A program made the position numbers and the translations under genes. A stretch of 5,637 nt of DNA from an uncultured Bacteroidales bacterium. GTDB taxonomy: Bacteria > Bacteroidota > Bacteroidia > Bacteroidales > Lentimicrobiaceae. The stretch covers positions 1 through 5,637 of the forward strand of contig CALMDN010000528.1 of NCBI GenBank assembly GCA_937864935.1. The letters are read 5' to 3'. Each line of letters starts with the position of its first letter. Within the stretch, counting starts at the first letter, position 1. The notes beneath the pieces are model-generated. The model saw nothing but the letters and a program-made list of their open reading frames with translations. It did not search any database and was not told the origin of the DNA. This document shows positions 1-5,637 of this stretch, in pieces.

Positions 1-222
1 CGAAACAGAGGTCCGGGGCGAGATCAGCCGGTCGGGCCTGAAGACAAAGCTTCGTGACAACATTTTCATAAAAGGGGCCCCGTTGCGGCTTACCCATAGT
101 ACCGCATCCTGATCTCCATAACCTGAACCGATAATGCGTTGACCCTCCAGTGTAAAACCACCCTTGTAATCCAGTCCCTTGAATATCTGCCTGATCTCAA
201 TGTCTGTATTGTAAGAAACAAA
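1..222 (-). pseudogene. Continuation of the exported-protein reading frame beyond an in-frame TAG; runs off the left edge
   Basis: Directly after the TAG at 223-225 the same minus-strand frame stays open for 74 codons to the window edge. With random bases a 74-codon open stretch occurs about 3% of the time. The translation looks like real secreted, beta-rich protein: it has YNTDIEIRQIF, then LDYKGGFTLEG, an IIGSGYGDQD turn, VLWVSRNGAPF and SRSFVFRPDRL. It carries no start codon near the TAG; the first in-frame ATGs are at 69 and 63, in the middle of the apparent domain. I therefore read it as the next part of the same gene, separated by a nonsense mutation or a base error, not as an independent gene. 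An annotation program may start a separate gene at 69 or 63. The product is unknown and the gene's 3' end lies outside the window. Confidence 0.55.
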
Positions 223-1092
223 CTACGGGAAAGTGGCCTTATCCGCAGAAATGCCGGTAACAACCCTGTCTTCAAGCTTCCCCGTCAGCGGATAATCGAA
301 GAACGACCGGTTATAAAAATTCACAGTATCGGCCGCATAACTCGTCAGTTTCAGATTCACCCTGTATGTCCCCAGCCGGGCATATACCTTTTCCGGATCA
401 AATCCGAAGTTCTTCCATGACACTTTACCACCATTGCCCGAAAACCGGTTTGACAGTGGCCACACCGTTCCGGACGTTTCCTGTATGTTAATGCTGTCTT
501 TTCCGGAAATGCAAACCAGATCAACCCCGGTGAGTTTTACCAGGAGGGCAGTATCGTAATCAAAAACATGGCTTCCCTTGCGGAACTGCCAAGAATTGGA
601 GTAAGACCTGAAAAGCGTCTTCTTAACATTGATGTCGAGGGTACTCTCAAAGAAACCGGTAAGTTGCCTGAGACTCTTACTGTTTATAAAGGGTGAAAGC
701 CCTGCGTGCCAGGCAAGAATGCTTGTGGCCGGAGCCGATTCAGGAAAAGAGTTGATTGCGTCGAGGTAATCGCGGAACGAGGGCGATGGCCTCATGCGCT
801 GCGCAAGCATCAGGTTGCAGGTTTTGATGATCTGCTGCTGCACCCCGGCATCGAACCTGCCGGTAGCCCACGATTCATTGAAAATCTGAAAGGCCTTTTT
901 TGCTTCCCTGTCGGGAGATGCCTGCATAAAAGTTCCCAACTCTGTTATAAAAGCAGTCGGATCAGGGGAAAAGGTTTTCAGTTCCTGTGCCTGTACTGTG
1001 ATGGAACAACACAAGGCTGACACCACCAGCAGCACGAAAACTGTGGAGTTTCTGATTGCAATTCTATATTTCAGTTTTCCGGTCAGCTGCAT
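223..1092 (-). CDS. Exported protein of unknown function, probably truncated by an in-frame TAG
   Basis: This is a 289-aa product that I cannot assign to a named family. Residues 15-35 form a hydrophobic signal peptide (NSTVFVLLVVSALCC) ending in VQA before QELKTF, so signal peptidase I cleavage after about residue 35 and a periplasmic or surface location are likely. Cysteines 28-29 do not sit in a good lipobox. The first half of the mature part (about 40-140) is helix-like, with AKKAFQIFNESW and IIKTCNLMLAQRM. The second half looks beta-rich and aromatic: GNGGKVSWKNFGF, YRVNLKLTSYAADTVNFY and FFDYPLTGKLEDRV. It ends at TAG 223-225, but the frame continues open to the window edge, so the intact gene was probably much longer. 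I chose ATG 1092; a TTG at 1095 precedes it in frame. It lies 15 bp after prmA and is probably cotranscribed with it. No Shine-Dalgarno sequence is visible. Existence of the frame is well supported; function is not. Confidence 0.75.
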   Translation of the reverse strand: MQLTGKLKYRIAIRNSTVFVLLVVSALCCSITVQAQELKTFSPDPTAFITELGTFMQASPDREAKKAFQIFNESWATGRFDAGVQQQIIKTCNLMLAQRMRPSPSFRDYLDAINSFPESAPATSILAWHAGLSPFINSKSLRQLTGFFESTLDINVKKTLFRSYSNSWQFRKGSHVFDYDTALLVKLTGVDLVCISGKDSINIQETSGTVWPLSNRFSGNGGKVSWKNFGFDPEKVYARLGTYRVNLKLTSYAADTVNFYNRSFFDYPLTGKLEDRVVTGISADKATFP

Positions 1093-1107
1093 CAAAGGGG
1101 TTTGAGA

Positions 1108-1947
1108 TCATACAAAATCTGAAGTAAAACAAGCTGCTACCCAGTTGTTACGCTCCCTGTGGTCAACATAACGCAACCCGAGTGTTCCGGCTTCTGCGCT
1201 GATCGCATCAAGGTCGCTGAGGTAAAAACCACTCATCAGCAGGGTTCCGCCGGGCTGCAGACACGAAACATAAGCAGCCATATCGTTCAGCAGAATGTTT
1301 CTGTTGATGTTGGCGATGATGAGGTCGAATTTTACTTCGCCCAGCAAGGCAGCATCACCCAATTTAACGCTGATGTGAGTACAATTATTTTTTGCGATGT
1401 TTTCAAGTGTGTTGTTGTACGCCCATTCGTCGTTGTCAACGGCTGAAACATCACCGGCGCCCTTCATTTCGGCCAGTATGGCCAGCACACCGGTTCCGCA
1501 ACCCATGTCCAGCACCCTTTTTCCGGTCACCTCTGTGTCAAGCAGGTACTCTATCATAAGGGCGGTGGTTTCGTGATGGGCTGTCCCAAACGACATTTTG
1601 GGCTCGATGATGATGTCATATTCAATCCCATCCACGGCATCGTGAAAAGGTGCCCTGATGCAACATCGTCCTGCCAGGGTCACCGGATTGAAGTTTGACT
1701 CCCACACTGCATTCCAGTTCTGCTCGGGAATCTGCGACCAGGAATACTCAACCTCAACACCTTCAGGCCAAAGCAGGGGTTCATTCAGCACGGCAGGATC
1801 GAACCGGGAAGTGGGTATATAGGCCAGCAGGCCCTCTTCGGTTTCTACAAAACTCTCGTATCCCGACTCTCCTAACTGGGCCATGATCAGCTCAGTAAAT
1901 GCCTCATTACCAGCCGGAAGGCTGCATTTCAATTCAGTGTATTCCAT
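1108..1947 (-). CDS. prmA: Ribosomal protein L11 methyltransferase PrmA
   Basis: PrmA transfers methyl groups from S-adenosylmethionine to ribosomal protein L11 in the cytoplasm. The 279-aa protein has the expected two parts: a small N-terminal substrate-recognition domain (about 1-70) and a class I Rossmann methyltransferase domain (about 115-279). Visible signatures are the linker motif NWNAVWESNFNPV (77-89), the PrmA-specific EPKMSFGTAHHETT (115-128), SAM motif I VLDMGCGTGVLAI (145-157), the acidic end of motif II at D171 (AVDNDEW), and IIANINRN (210-217), which fills the catalytic-loop position of the family. The second residue of the usual GTG in the 121-123 motif region is kept but G123 is replaced by Ala. 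Family members are commonly about 270-310 aa, so this is full length. The ATG at 1947 follows the tpiA stop by 21 bp with no Shine-Dalgarno sequence. A tpiA-prmA pair is familiar from other Bacteroidota, as I recall it. The stop is TGA. Confidence 0.94.
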   Translation of the reverse strand: MEYTELKCSLPAGNEAFTELIMAQLGESGYESFVETEEGLLAYIPTSRFDPAVLNEPLLWPEGVEVEYSWSQIPEQNWNAVWESNFNPVTLAGRCCIRAPFHDAVDGIEYDIIIEPKMSFGTAHHETTALMIEYLLDTEVTGKRVLDMGCGTGVLAILAEMKGAGDVSAVDNDEWAYNNTLENIAKNNCTHISVKLGDAALLGEVKFDLIIANINRNILLNDMAAYVSCLQPGGTLLMSGFYLSDLDAISAEAGTLGLRYVDHRERNNWVAACFTSDFV

Positions 1948-1968
1948 AAGTCAGCTGATGTGATATCA

Positions 1969-2727
1969 TTAAAAAGAAGAGGCAATCTTAACGAAGTCTT
2001 CTGCTTTGAGCGAGGCTCCGCCTATCAGGCCGCCATCCACATCGGGATTGGCAAAAAGCTCAGCAGCGTTTGCTGCGTTGCAACTTCCGCCATAGAGTAT
2101 GGTAGTTTCTTCAGCTGCAGCTTCTCCGAACTTGTCTGCAAGCACTTTTCTGATGTAGGCATGCATCTCCTGAGCCTGGGCCGGAGAAGCAGTACGTCCG
2201 GTACCAATCGCCCAAACGGGCTCGTAGGCAATCACCACCCGGGCAAATTCTTCTGCGGTGAGATGGAAGAGGGCTTTCTTAATCTGTTCACCAACAACGG
2301 TAAAATGAGTTTCGGCTTCACGCTCTGACAATACTTCGCCGCAGCAGTATACAGGAATCAGTTCATGCTTCAGGGCCTGAGAAACCTTGGCTGCCAGCAA
2401 TACATCGTCCTCACCGAAATAGGTCCTTCTTTCAGAATGGCCGACAATCACATATTTTGCACCCGTGGAAGCGATCATGGCAGCTGAAATTTCTCCGGTG
2501 TATGCGCCTGCTTCATGCTGACTCAGATTCTGTGCCCCGCAGCTGAAACCGTTTTCATGGGCGATGTCTGCCGAAAGCTCAAGATAAATTGCCGGCGGGC
2601 AAACCAGTATTTCAACATCTTCCGGCCGGTTGCTCTTCAGCAGGTCAGCAATGTCGAACAAAAGGTCTTCAGCTTCGTTGAAAGTTTTATTCATTTTCCA
2701 GTTTCCGGCAACGATTTTTTTTCTCAT
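1969..2727 (-). CDS. tpiA: Triosephosphate isomerase TpiA
   Basis: TpiA interconverts dihydroxyacetone phosphate and glyceraldehyde 3-phosphate in glycolysis and gluconeogenesis; it is a cytoplasmic TIM-barrel enzyme, normally a dimer. The 252 residues match the usual length of about 250. Every catalytic element is present: AGNWKMN (7-13) with N9 and K11, catalytic H97 in VIVGHSERR (93-101), catalytic base E169 in AYEPVWAIGTG (167-177), and flexible loop 6 at about 170-181. The phosphate-binding segments ILYGGSCNAANA and GGLIGGASL are near the C-terminus. YGGSC instead of the more common YGGSV is a variant I associate with Bacteroidota. The start ATG at 2727 (MRKKIVAGNWK) is the standard family start. 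The leader is A/T-rich with no Shine-Dalgarno sequence, and the upstream permease gene ends 30 bp away. The stop is TAA. Nothing suggests damage or transfer. Confidence 0.98.
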   Translation of the reverse strand: MRKKIVAGNWKMNKTFNEAEDLLFDIADLLKSNRPEDVEILVCPPAIYLELSADIAHENGFSCGAQNLSQHEAGAYTGEISAAMIASTGAKYVIVGHSERRTYFGEDDVLLAAKVSQALKHELIPVYCCGEVLSEREAETHFTVVGEQIKKALFHLTAEEFARVVIAYEPVWAIGTGRTASPAQAQEMHAYIRKVLADKFGEAAAEETTILYGGSCNAANAAELFANPDVDGGLIGGASLKAEDFVKIASSF

Positions 2728-2757
2728 TTTAATTGATTTTTAAGAAATTATGAAAAC

Positions 2758-3837
2758 TCAGGCGAGCCTTACCCTTGGATCGAGCACACCATAAACAATA
2801 TCTACAAAAATATTAATTATCACCAACAAAACAGCGATGAAAAGCACAGCACCCATTACAACAGGGAAATCATAGTTTTCAAGTCCTCCGACAATCACTA
2901 CCCCAACGCCTTTCCAGTCGAACACATATTCTACGAAGACTGCACCGGCCATCAAGGATGCGAACCATCCGGAGACTGTTGTTACAACAGGGTTCAGCGC
3001 ATTGCGCAGGGCATGTTTTGTGATAACCCTGAATTGCGGCACCCCCTTTGCCCGGGCAGTGCGTATGTAATCCTGCGACAGCACCTCCAGCAATGAGCTC
3101 CGGGTAAGCTCTGCGATTACTGCCAGGGGCCTTATCCCAAGGGTTATGGCCGGCAGAATCAGATTTTTATAGTCCAGGTATTCTCCCCGCCCGAAATCAT
3201 CCACCGTGTAAAGCGATCCGAACATACTCAGGCCCGTGTAGTCTGCCAGCACAAAGGCAAACAGCCAGGCAATGAGAATGGCGGCAAAAAATGATGGAAG
3301 CGACATTCCAAAAACAGAAACGATCAGGGCTAAGCGGTCGAAAAGGGTATCTTTTCTGATGGCAGCCATAACCCCGATAAAACCACCAACCACCACGGCA
3401 AAGCATATGGCAACCAGGGCAAGCAGCATGGTGGCCGGGAATGCTTCAGCCAGAATCTCCGAAACATTGCGCTTGCTTTGATATGACCGCCGGAGGTACG
3501 GCTTTTTGAGAATTACTGTATGATCGCCTGTCGCAATCAGCTTGACGAAAGGTGCATATTCTGAAGGATCAGGATACCAGAAACTGCCTTTTTCGCTGGT
3601 ATTGTGATAGGATACCGGCGACAGGTCGTTGAGAAAGCCGAGATACTGAATAAAAACCGGCTTGTCGCGCCCCAACTCGCGGTTGATCGACTCCACCGAG
3701 GAGATATCGGCCCTCTGCCCGAGCATCATGCGGGCAGGATCACCCGGAAGAATGGTGAAAAGTACAAAAACAAGCGTGATCACTCCGAACAATACGAAGA
3801 GACCGTAATAAACCCGTCGGAGTATGTAGCGGATCAT
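2758..3837 (-). CDS. DppB-type ABC transporter permease (peptide/nickel/opine family)
   Basis: This is an inner-membrane permease subunit of the family that includes DppB and OppB, which works with a second permease, ATPases and a substrate-binding protein to import peptides or similar solutes. The 359-aa protein starts with the typical YILRRVYYGLFVLFGVITL helix, followed by ILPGDPARMMLG (29-40) and LGRDKPVFIQYLGFL (55-69). A soluble loop spans about 70-125. The transmembrane core covers about 127-350. The cytoplasmic coupling (EAA) loop is at about 254-283: SQDYIRTARAKGVP then ALRNALNP. The C-terminus GVLDPRVRLA is also family-typical. Length is slightly above the common 305-340 because of the extended periplasmic loop. 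No partner permease, ATPase or binding protein is in the window, so the substrate cannot be inferred. The gene begins 9 bp after the DoxX gene and ends 30 bp before tpiA, so it is embedded in the operon. The stop is TGA. Confidence 0.92.
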   Translation of the reverse strand: MIRYILRRVYYGLFVLFGVITLVFVLFTILPGDPARMMLGQRADISSVESINRELGRDKPVFIQYLGFLNDLSPVSYHNTSEKGSFWYPDPSEYAPFVKLIATGDHTVILKKPYLRRSYQSKRNVSEILAEAFPATMLLALVAICFAVVVGGFIGVMAAIRKDTLFDRLALIVSVFGMSLPSFFAAILIAWLFAFVLADYTGLSMFGSLYTVDDFGRGEYLDYKNLILPAITLGIRPLAVIAELTRSSLLEVLSQDYIRTARAKGVPQFRVITKHALRNALNPVVTTVSGWFASLMAGAVFVEYVFDWKGVGVVIVGGLENYDFPVVMGAVLFIAVLLVIINIFVDIVYGVLDPRVRLA

Positions 3838-3846
3838 GAATTCGCT

Positions 3847-4974
3847 TTATTTCCCATTGGCTGCATTCCTGTAGCGACTGGTGAATTCCTGGTATCGGGG
3901 GAAATCGTTGTAATGCCATTTGTCGATGACAACACCGTCTTTCAGCAGCAACAGCCCGGGATTGGCCCTGACCATGGTTTTCAGGGCAATGTCATCCGAC
4001 AGAAATATGTCAAAAGAGAGATTGAGCTTAAGCCTGGCTTTTTCAATATCTTCGGGCAAGGAGCTGGTAAGGGCAACAAAACTGATCCCATCACTGGACG
4101 CTGAGCTGGCGAAAGCTTCCATCCTTGAAAGGGCCTTTTCGTTGGCTGACAGTATATCCCAGGCAACCAGTATAAACTGATGGTCGGGATTTCTGATAAC
4201 ACTCTCCGTAAAGTCGGTGCCTGTGGAATCCATGATCTGAAGATCATTACCCGGGTATTGATTAGGGTCATCCAACCGCTGGTCAACAAACTCCCATTCT
4301 GACATCCACACCGAGTCGTTGTAGGGATAGTCAGGTGAAAGGTACTCCTTCACCTCCCCTGTCTCCTTGTTCCTGTATTTCAGGAAGTACTTCACCGGCT
4401 GCGGATTCTCAATATACATCCTGTTGCCCTTTTTCCAGGCCATAAAGTCGATCACCGGCAGGTGCCGGTGGTTATACATGCTGAAGCCCACGAAAACAAT
4501 TGCTGCCGCAGCCGCAGTGCCGTAAGACCTGAGAACGGATTCCACCCCATTGGTCTTTTTCCTCAGGAAAAGGAGAACCAGAGTAAAAACCATCAGGATT
4601 ACATTCTTGTAGAAGGTCTGCCAGTTGGTCAGTGTGATTGCATCGCCAAAACAACCGCAATCGGGTACCGGATTGTAAATGGCATCGTTCAGGGTCAGCA
4701 AGGTAAAGAAGCTCATCACTGACAGCAGAATCCATGCGTTCACCTTTGGCTTAAGGTTTAGCAGAACCACCACGCCCAGAACAAATTCCATGGTGCTGAG
4801 CAGTATGGATAGTGAAAGGGCATAAGGCATCATTTCCTGGGCATTCCAGGCAATAAAATAATCTTCAATACGATAGGCTGTTCCAAGCGGATCAACCCCT
4901 TTTACAAAGCCTGAAAAGATGAAGACCAGACCGACAATCAGGCGTGACAGCAAATGCAGTATTTTCATAGTCAT
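3847..4974 (-). CDS. BT_3928-type membrane protein: DoxX/MauE-like domain fused to a cysteine-less thioredoxin-like domain
   Basis: The 375-aa protein begins with a DoxX/MauE-like membrane domain. I see likely helices at about 8-26 (LVFIFSGFVKGVDPLGT is the family signature), 50-72, 80-96, 121-138 and 150-166. The loop after helix 3 holds NPVPDCGCFGDAI (101-113); C106 and C108 are the only cysteines in the protein. After the last helix, LPVIDFMAWKKGN (172-184) leads into a soluble part. Residues about 265-365 look like a thioredoxin fold: a strand FILVAWDI where an active-site WCxxC would begin, and NPGLLLLKDGVVIDKW (338-353), which resembles the cis-proline strand and hairpin. There is no CxxC pair. 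The role is unknown; a membrane redox or envelope-assembly function is an inference. The track-style start is TTG 4989, but ATG 4974 or ATG 4968 gives the normal N-terminus; I used 4974. It lies 15 bp after the DUF1599 gene. The stop is TAA. Confidence 0.87.
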   Translation of the reverse strand: MTMKILHLLSRLIVGLVFIFSGFVKGVDPLGTAYRIEDYFIAWNAQEMMPYALSLSILLSTMEFVLGVVVLLNLKPKVNAWILLSVMSFFTLLTLNDAIYNPVPDCGCFGDAITLTNWQTFYKNVILMVFTLVLLFLRKKTNGVESVLRSYGTAAAAAIVFVGFSMYNHRHLPVIDFMAWKKGNRMYIENPQPVKYFLKYRNKETGEVKEYLSPDYPYNDSVWMSEWEFVDQRLDDPNQYPGNDLQIMDSTGTDFTESVIRNPDHQFILVAWDILSANEKALSRMEAFASSASSDGISFVALTSSLPEDIEKARLKLNLSFDIFLSDDIALKTMVRANPGLLLLKDGVVIDKWHYNDFPRYQEFTSRYRNAANGK

Positions 4975-4989
4975 TTGTTTTACAGGCAA

Positions 4990-5547
4990 TCAATTACCTG
5001 ATTCCTTCAATTCAGTTAACTTTATCAGGGCAAAAACAGCGTAATTAATCATGTCGAAATAATTGGCATCTACCCCTTCTGAAACAAAGGTATTGCCCTT
5101 ATTGTCTTCTATCTGTTTCACCCTCAACAACTTCATCAGAATGATGTCAGTGAGTGAACTCACCCTCATGTTGCGCCATGCTTCATCGTAATCGTGGTTT
5201 TTATTCAGCATCAGGTTTTTGGCTTCCGTTGCATATTTATCATAGTGTTGTTCAACAACGGCTGCATCCATGGTTAGTTCGTTGCTCTGGCCCAGTTCAA
5301 GCTGAATCAGGGCTATGATCGAATAATTGATGATTCCGATAAATTCCGGCCATTCGTCTTCAACAACCAGATGTGTGCCTTTTCCCTGAATACTTCTGAT
5401 GCGGTTGGCTTTGATGTAAATCTGGTCGGTCAGCGATTCAGGTCTCAGAACACGCCATGCTGTACCGTAGTCTTTCATTTTCGCTAAAAATATATCTTTG
5501 CATGCCTGAATGGCTTTGTCAAACTGTGCAGCAGTATCAGCGGTCAT
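4990..5547 (-). CDS. Tandem DUF1599 (nucleotide modification-associated domain 1) protein
   Basis: This is a 185-aa soluble protein with no signal peptide or membrane helix. It consists of two copies of the same domain, at about 9-85 and 102-178, aligned with an offset of 93-94 residues. Matching positions include DYGTAWR (26-32) with DYDEAWR (119-125), ESLTDQI (37-43) with SSLTDII (130-136), R49 with R142, and INYSIIALIQLE (73-84) with INYAVFALIKLT (167-178). Both copies therefore keep D-Y, A-W-R, S-L-T-D and N-Y, suggesting both are functional. The domain is DUF1599, which I recall was also named Nmad1 because of links to nucleotide or DNA-base modification in phages; in Bacteroidota it is a chromosomal housekeeping gene of unknown function. 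It is the first gene of the apparent operon. In relatives a divergent folP often sits just upstream; that would be beyond the right edge here. The start ATG 5547 has an A/T-rich leader and no Shine-Dalgarno sequence. The stop is TGA. Confidence 0.92.
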   Translation of the reverse strand: MTADTAAQFDKAIQACKDIFLAKMKDYGTAWRVLRPESLTDQIYIKANRIRSIQGKGTHLVVEDEWPEFIGIINYSIIALIQLELGQSNELTMDAAVVEQHYDKYATEAKNLMLNKNHDYDEAWRNMRVSSLTDIILMKLLRVKQIEDNKGNTFVSEGVDANYFDMINYAVFALIKLTELKESGN

Positions 5548-5637
5548 AAAGTATTGATTGTTAATTTTTTAATACAAACCCCAACAAATGAAAACCACCG
5601 AAGTTTCACACGATAAAGTTACAGCTTTTTAAGAAAC
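5548..5637. other. Upstream intergenic region of the minus-strand operon, cut by the right edge
   Basis: These 90 bp carry no credible gene and are A/T-rich next to the DUF1599 start, as expected for a Bacteroidota leader. They should hold the operon promoter. A 14-codon plus-strand ORF at 5588-5632 is too short to support. If a divergent gene lies beyond the right edge, this would be a shared control region, but the window does not show one. Confidence 0.6.
5585..5617 (-). promoter_or_regulatory. Weak candidate sigma-ABfr-type promoter for the operon
   Basis: Bacteroidota housekeeping promoters follow TTTG, about 19-21 bp, then TAnnTTTG. On the minus strand TTTA (5614-5617) is followed after 21 bp by TTCATTTG (5585-5592), one mismatch in each box. 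This would place transcription start roughly 30 bp upstream of the DUF1599 ATG. An alternative -7 box, TAACTTTA at 5614-5621, would need its -33 box outside the window. Both are short, degenerate matches. Confidence 0.25.

Larger units (their letters stand above)
1..5547 (-). other. Predicted single transcription unit of six genes
   Basis: All six genes point the same way, with gaps of 15, 9, 30, 21 and 15 bp in transcription order, and no convincing hairpin-plus-T-run terminator lies in any gap. This suggests one polycistronic message starting right of 5547 and continuing past the left edge. A secondary promoter in the 30-bp A/T-rich gap before tpiA cannot be excluded, but I saw no good match for one. 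Confidence 0.6.

Noticed and set aside
74..81. GGGGCCCC palindrome
   Set aside because: It is an 8-bp palindrome within coding sequence (Gly-Ala-Pro codons) with no T-run or longer stem, so it is not a terminator or operator.
90..275. 61-aa minus-strand ORF overlapping the TAG of the exported protein
   Set aside because: It is in a different frame from the exported protein, has arginine-rich low-quality sequence, and the exported protein's own frame continues through the same DNA with much better protein character. A frameshift explanation is therefore not needed.
706..1020. 104-aa plus-strand ORF antisense to the exported protein
   Set aside because: Its composition (Arg, Gly and Cys rich) is typical of an antisense shadow, and the opposite strand has a signal peptide and coherent protein.
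1064..1111. ATG overlapping the prmA stop (ATGA arrangement) as a start for the next gene
   Set aside because: The frame ends at TAG after 15 codons and does not join the signal-peptide frame, so the downstream gene starts at ATG 1092.
2728..2757. Possible internal promoter before tpiA (minus-strand TAATTTCT)
   Set aside because: Only a partial match to TAnnTTTG, with no TTTG box at the expected distance; the A/T-richness is explained by the normal Bacteroidota leader.
3604..4104. 166-aa plus-strand ORF spanning the permease and DoxX gene ends
   Set aside because: It is antisense to two genes with clear family signatures, has no domain-like features and crosses their intergenic gap.
3981..4289. 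102-aa minus-strand ORF inside the DoxX gene
   Set aside because: It is an out-of-frame shadow of a well-supported gene and shows no recognisable motif.
5588..5632. 14-codon plus-strand ORF in the right-hand intergenic region
   Set aside because: It is too short and has no supporting context; it may be part of a leader for a divergent gene, but this cannot be seen.

Overview
The window looks like a housekeeping stretch of a Bacteroidota (probably Bacteroidales-type) chromosome of moderate GC. Three things point there. The first is the gene set: a DUF1599 protein, a BT_3928-type DoxX fusion, triosephosphate isomerase and PrmA lie together, a neighbourhood I know from Bacteroides and Flavobacteria. 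The second is that no gene has a Shine-Dalgarno sequence; start codons follow A/T-rich or featureless leaders, as is usual in this phylum. The third is that the protein sequences themselves look Bacteroidota-like.

All genes are on the minus strand and so read from right to left. In transcription order they are: a 90-bp upstream region with weak promoter candidates (5548-5637); a 185-aa protein made of two DUF1599 repeats (4990-5547); a membrane DoxX/MauE-like protein with a C-terminal thioredoxin-like domain lacking catalytic cysteines (3847-4974); a DppB-type ABC permease (2758-3837); tpiA (1969-2727); prmA (1108-1947); and an exported protein of unknown function (223-1092) whose frame is cut by a TAG but stays open to the left edge (1-222). 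Gaps are only 9-30 bp, so this is probably one operon fed from the right end. No intergenic stretch exceeds 90 bp, and I saw no RNA gene, mobile element, CRISPR array or convincing terminator.

Functionally the cluster is mixed: one glycolytic enzyme (TpiA), one ribosome-modifying enzyme (PrmA, on L11), one likely membrane redox or assembly factor, one import permease subunit without its partners, and a probable nucleotide-related DUF1599 protein. I see no evidence that they form one pathway, and no clear undescribed system. The points most worth checking are the in-frame TAG in the exported protein, the solitary permease placed between doxX and tpiA, and the cysteine-less thioredoxin-like domain of the DoxX protein.
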